DNA of 64,000 nucleotides from Cordylochernes scorpioides (taxonomy: Eukaryota; Arthropoda; Arachnida; Pseudoscorpiones; Chernetidae), in NCBI GenBank assembly GCA_030710605.1, contig CP092874.1, positions 72,010,555 through 72,074,554 on the forward strand, read 5' to 3'. Positions 61,871 to 64,000 of the stretch are shown here, one piece after another; positions within the stretch are counted from its first letter, which is position 1, and each line of letters starts with the position of its first letter. The notes under the pieces are model-generated. The model was not told the origin of the DNA. It did not search any database and saw only the letters and a list, made by a program, of their open reading frames with translations. The translations under genes were made by a program, and so were the position numbers.

Positions 61871-62178
61871 TGTTGAGGTACGCTAGGTCAGGATTGAAGA
61901 CACCTCCTCTCAACAAGTAAGACTCCGACCTGAAGTCTTGATAGTGATTGGACTGCCTTTGGGTGATCAAGCAAGAAAAGAAAATAACTTAGACAATACC
62001 CAGCGGATACACACGCAAAGCTCTCGCTCTTCTAAGAAACTCTTTATTTGAACAACACGGCTAAGTTATATACATTCAAGGGGAAATTTACATAATGATT
62101 CATACATTCAATAGAAATCTGCATTCCTAGTCATACATTCAAAAAAGATATTTACATATTGTATGTTACGACTTTTAA
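61870..62178 (-). repeat. LTR-like block in minus orientation
   Basis: Read on the minus strand it begins TGTTAAAAGTCGTAACATAC, has a TATATAACTTAGCC promoter-like site and CAAATAAAGAG poly(A) signal, and ends ACCTCAACA. The preceding AAAGAAAGGTGGGGTA (62179-62198) is a classic polypurine tract. This fits the 3' LTR of an element whose interior lies to the right. No second LTR lies within the window. Confidence 0.5.
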
Positions 62179-62439
62179 CATACCCCACCTTTCTTTTTTG
62201 TAAAACAAGAAAGAAAAAATCCGTTCCACCGCGATGGGGGGATCTTGATAGGTGGGACACCATTGCAGGGAGCCCGGGCTCTTAACCAGGAAAACCATCT
62301 TCTCCTCGGCACACTGCGGCACCCTCTCCATACACACCACCGGAGATTGCCCCATAAGCGTCCAGAGATATATGTTTTGATGATGCCCGTCTAAAAATAT
62401 TGTTCGCCATTTTAGCCTTGGTTCTTTGAATTAATTCCT

Positions 62440-63083
62440 TCAATCAAAATCTTTCCCAAATATCTCATCAATGAATTCAGTACGTATTTTATAAGCAGAG
62501 TTAAATTCTCGCATTTCATTATGGGTCCAAATTAGCTGAGAACCATTCTCGTAAAAAACATTCGGAATTGGACTATCATTCTTTACGAGTCGAGATATCT
62601 CAAAATCTTTCAACTTGGCAATGCAGTTGTTGGTTGGGATTTCATAATTCTCTCCCTCAATGTCGTAGTTCAAAACCTTTTGAGAAGTTGCCCGTATCAA
62701 GATATCTCTGGGACTTATATCATTGTGAACCAACCCGATGTTTTGCTCAGCATGACTCACCGAAATACAAATCTGACAAAGAATGCTCATTAATCGTTCT
62801 GGCAAAAGTTTTCCATTTTCCAATATTTTCCCTAGAGATTTCCCTCCATATTCAGAACGAAAAAACCACAAAATAAGATAAATTCATATAATTCAAATCC
62901 AAATTATTATCCTTTTCGCTATCTTCAATAATATTTGAAAAATATTTAGATTCCAAATCACGAACAATCCAAAAATCTTCAGGATAACAAAGATTGGCTT
63001 GAGCACTACCTTGTAAGGTTCTTGAAACATCAAAAATATTTATTTCCCTTTTAATCGTTCTAGGAGAAATATAAGACCAATTT
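62440..63083 (-). pseudogene. haspin-like kinase pseudogene
   Basis: The minus-strand frame 62871-62440 matches the C-lobe of haspin, the histone H3 kinase. Landmarks are SEYGGKSLGKIL (haspin E-F/Y-GG), LVHNDISPRDILIRA in place of HRDLHWGNVL, LNYDIEGENYEIPTNNC, and KDFEISRL for the DYTLSRL segment. The N-lobe end (CYPEDFWIVRDLESKYFSN) is in another frame and joins only by a frameshift near 62880. The catalytic-loop Asp is present, but the following His and the usual Asn are changed. No intron is seen. It is a broken, divergent kinase. Confidence 0.6.
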
Positions 63084-63338
63084 TTACCTTTTCCCCTTTT
63101 TTCTCTTCATATGATCAATATTAGGGTTCCTATATTCAGAAATCTGTTCAATTCTATAAACAGGAGATCTGCCATTATCAGTAACATCCCTCAAAAAACA
63201 TTCTGGCCATGTGCCTTGTCCAACAGAAACTAACTTTCTACCCCAGAAGAGCTCATCAAATATCATTATGCTTCTGCTTTCAGATTTTGAAAGAATTTCA
63301 CCAAGTAGCCTTCCACTTGAGATTCTCGACACTGCCAT
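63084..63338 (-). pseudogene. unassigned minus-strand frame upstream of the kinase
   Basis: About 84 codons (GRLLGEILSKSESRSIMIFD, VGQGTWPECFLRDVTDNGRS) ending at a stop, with the kinase N-lobe frame starting directly after. It could be the N-terminal part of the same gene before a frameshift. No family recognised. Confidence 0.4.
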
Positions 63339-63539
63339 CTGCTCTAACTTTAATTCCCTTGACTCGGTTTGCCATTCAATTTATCTCTCAATCCAGCTTG
63401 TCCTGAGCCACCATCTTGTCCTCTCTCTCAAAAGAGGCTGTCCAGCTCTACCAGGTCTTCCCGCCACCTATTACTCGGGAGACAGCTCTTCTCTGTAGAC
63501 ACCTTTGTACTTCCTTTAGACACTTTTAATTTTATCTAC

Positions 63540-63901
63540 AGCTCCCAGTAACCTTTGTATATTACCCTTTGGTCAATACTCAATTTTTCCAATGGTTCCA
63601 GATTTACATCAGGTATACTGGCAATGATTCTGTTCGCTCCAACTACTTGAACAGTAACCTCTACATCAATCCTCCGACAGATTCCAAATTGACCACCCTC
63701 AGATCTTGAAACGACTTCACCCACTTTGACATTTCTATCCAATAGTCGTAGTTTCCTCTCGTATAGAATTTCTTCTCTACCATCAGGAGACCATGCCACA
63801 CGTATATCGCCTTCTTTCGTATGGGATGACATAGAATCGTCCGAATTGGATTCATTCTTCCCGCTTCCAATTAACTGTTCCGAAATCAAGCCTTCCCAGC
63901 T
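63540..63901 (-). CDS. UBE2O: exon resembling UBE2O (E2/E3 hybrid ubiquitin enzyme)
   Basis: Minus-strand exon from acceptor GTCAGTGACAG to about 63540, where GAGCT is followed by GTAGAT (possible donor; otherwise a TAG stops the frame). It encodes an acidic/Ser stretch (GSGKNESNSDDSMSSHTKE), then DIRVAWSPDGREEILYERKL, RLLDRNVKVGEVVSR and VTVQVVGANRIIASIPDVNL. The pattern VxWxPxG...LxDRxxxxGDVV...G resembles the N-terminal conserved region of UBE2O, which conjugates ubiquitin to ribosomal and other basic substrates. The catalytic UBC domain would lie elsewhere. Assignment from one exon is tentative. Confidence 0.55.
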
Positions 63902-63905
63902 CTGT

Positions 63906-64000
63906 CACTGACAGACTATACACCACGGCTTCAACATCCAGGTCCATGGATTTCATCCTTGACTTCTTGCCCTGGGAGGAAGTGGCGGAGGCCTTCTTGG
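63906..64000 (-). CDS. open frame at the window edge, unidentified
   Basis: Minus-strand reading KKASATSSQGKKSRMKSMDL then DVEAVVYSLSVT is open from the window edge and ends in a stop beyond 63860 in a frame different from the UBE2O-like exon. It may be a neighbouring exon, but no donor was found. Confidence 0.3.

Noticed and set aside
61617..61886. 89-codon standalone gene
   Set aside because: It is the last readable piece of the Copia integrase region.

Overview
This is eukaryotic nuclear DNA, most likely from an arthropod. It is AT-rich, has split genes with GT-AG introns, and is packed with tRNA-type SINEs, LINE 3' ends, Ty3/Gypsy and Copia remnants, hAT, piggyBac, Helitron and Penelope-like repeats. 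The 5S rRNA copy and the LINE tails would suit a chelicerate, but the species cannot be fixed from the sequence alone. No bacterial features, tRNA genes or CRISPR arrays are supported. The best host gene is a complete dynactin subunit 2 (dynamitin, DCTN2) on the minus strand: 11 coding exons from ATG at 37946 to TAA at 14244, 1161 coding bases, 386 residues. Every junction keeps phase. Its ~23.7 kb length is almost all transposable-element growth of introns, while two introns stay at 51 and 56 bases. Layout: 1-1.2 kb is a minisatellite. 1.9-6.4 kb holds Helitron copies, LINE relics and foldbacks. 6.375-11.567 kb is a decayed Ty3/Gypsy element with 193-base LTRs and a tRNA-Ala type primer site. 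11.6-14.1 kb is SINE-rich. 14.2-37.9 kb is DCTN2, whose introns carry three SINE-like families, LINE tails, Penelope-type foldbacks with hammerhead-ribozyme cores, a Helitron, a 5S rRNA copy, a Gypsy relic and a deleted piggyBac. 39.9-43.3 kb is an LTR element with no coding capacity. 43.4-58.85 kb is a four-level nest: a Helitron remnant holds a 2.95 kb hAT with an intact 684-residue transposase; the hAT holds a full-length Gypsy of Mag type with a 1332-codon gag-pol and identical 202-base LTRs; that element's 3' LTR holds a 6.67 kb LTR element with 971-base LTRs and an aberrant pol-like frame. 58.87-59.34 kb has two exons of an unidentified minus-strand gene. 59.9-62.2 kb has LTR-like and Copia debris. 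62.4-63.3 kb has a broken haspin-like kinase, and 63.54-63.90 kb an exon resembling UBE2O. Most interesting are the pol-like frame at 53092-55395 (protease, RNase H and integrase zinc-finger remnants fused, catalytic RNase H acids replaced by their amides, no RT or integrase core, hydrophobic C-terminus), the hammerhead cores in the foldbacks, the exactly datable transposon nest, and the SINE-like family that joins a structured head to a LINE tail.
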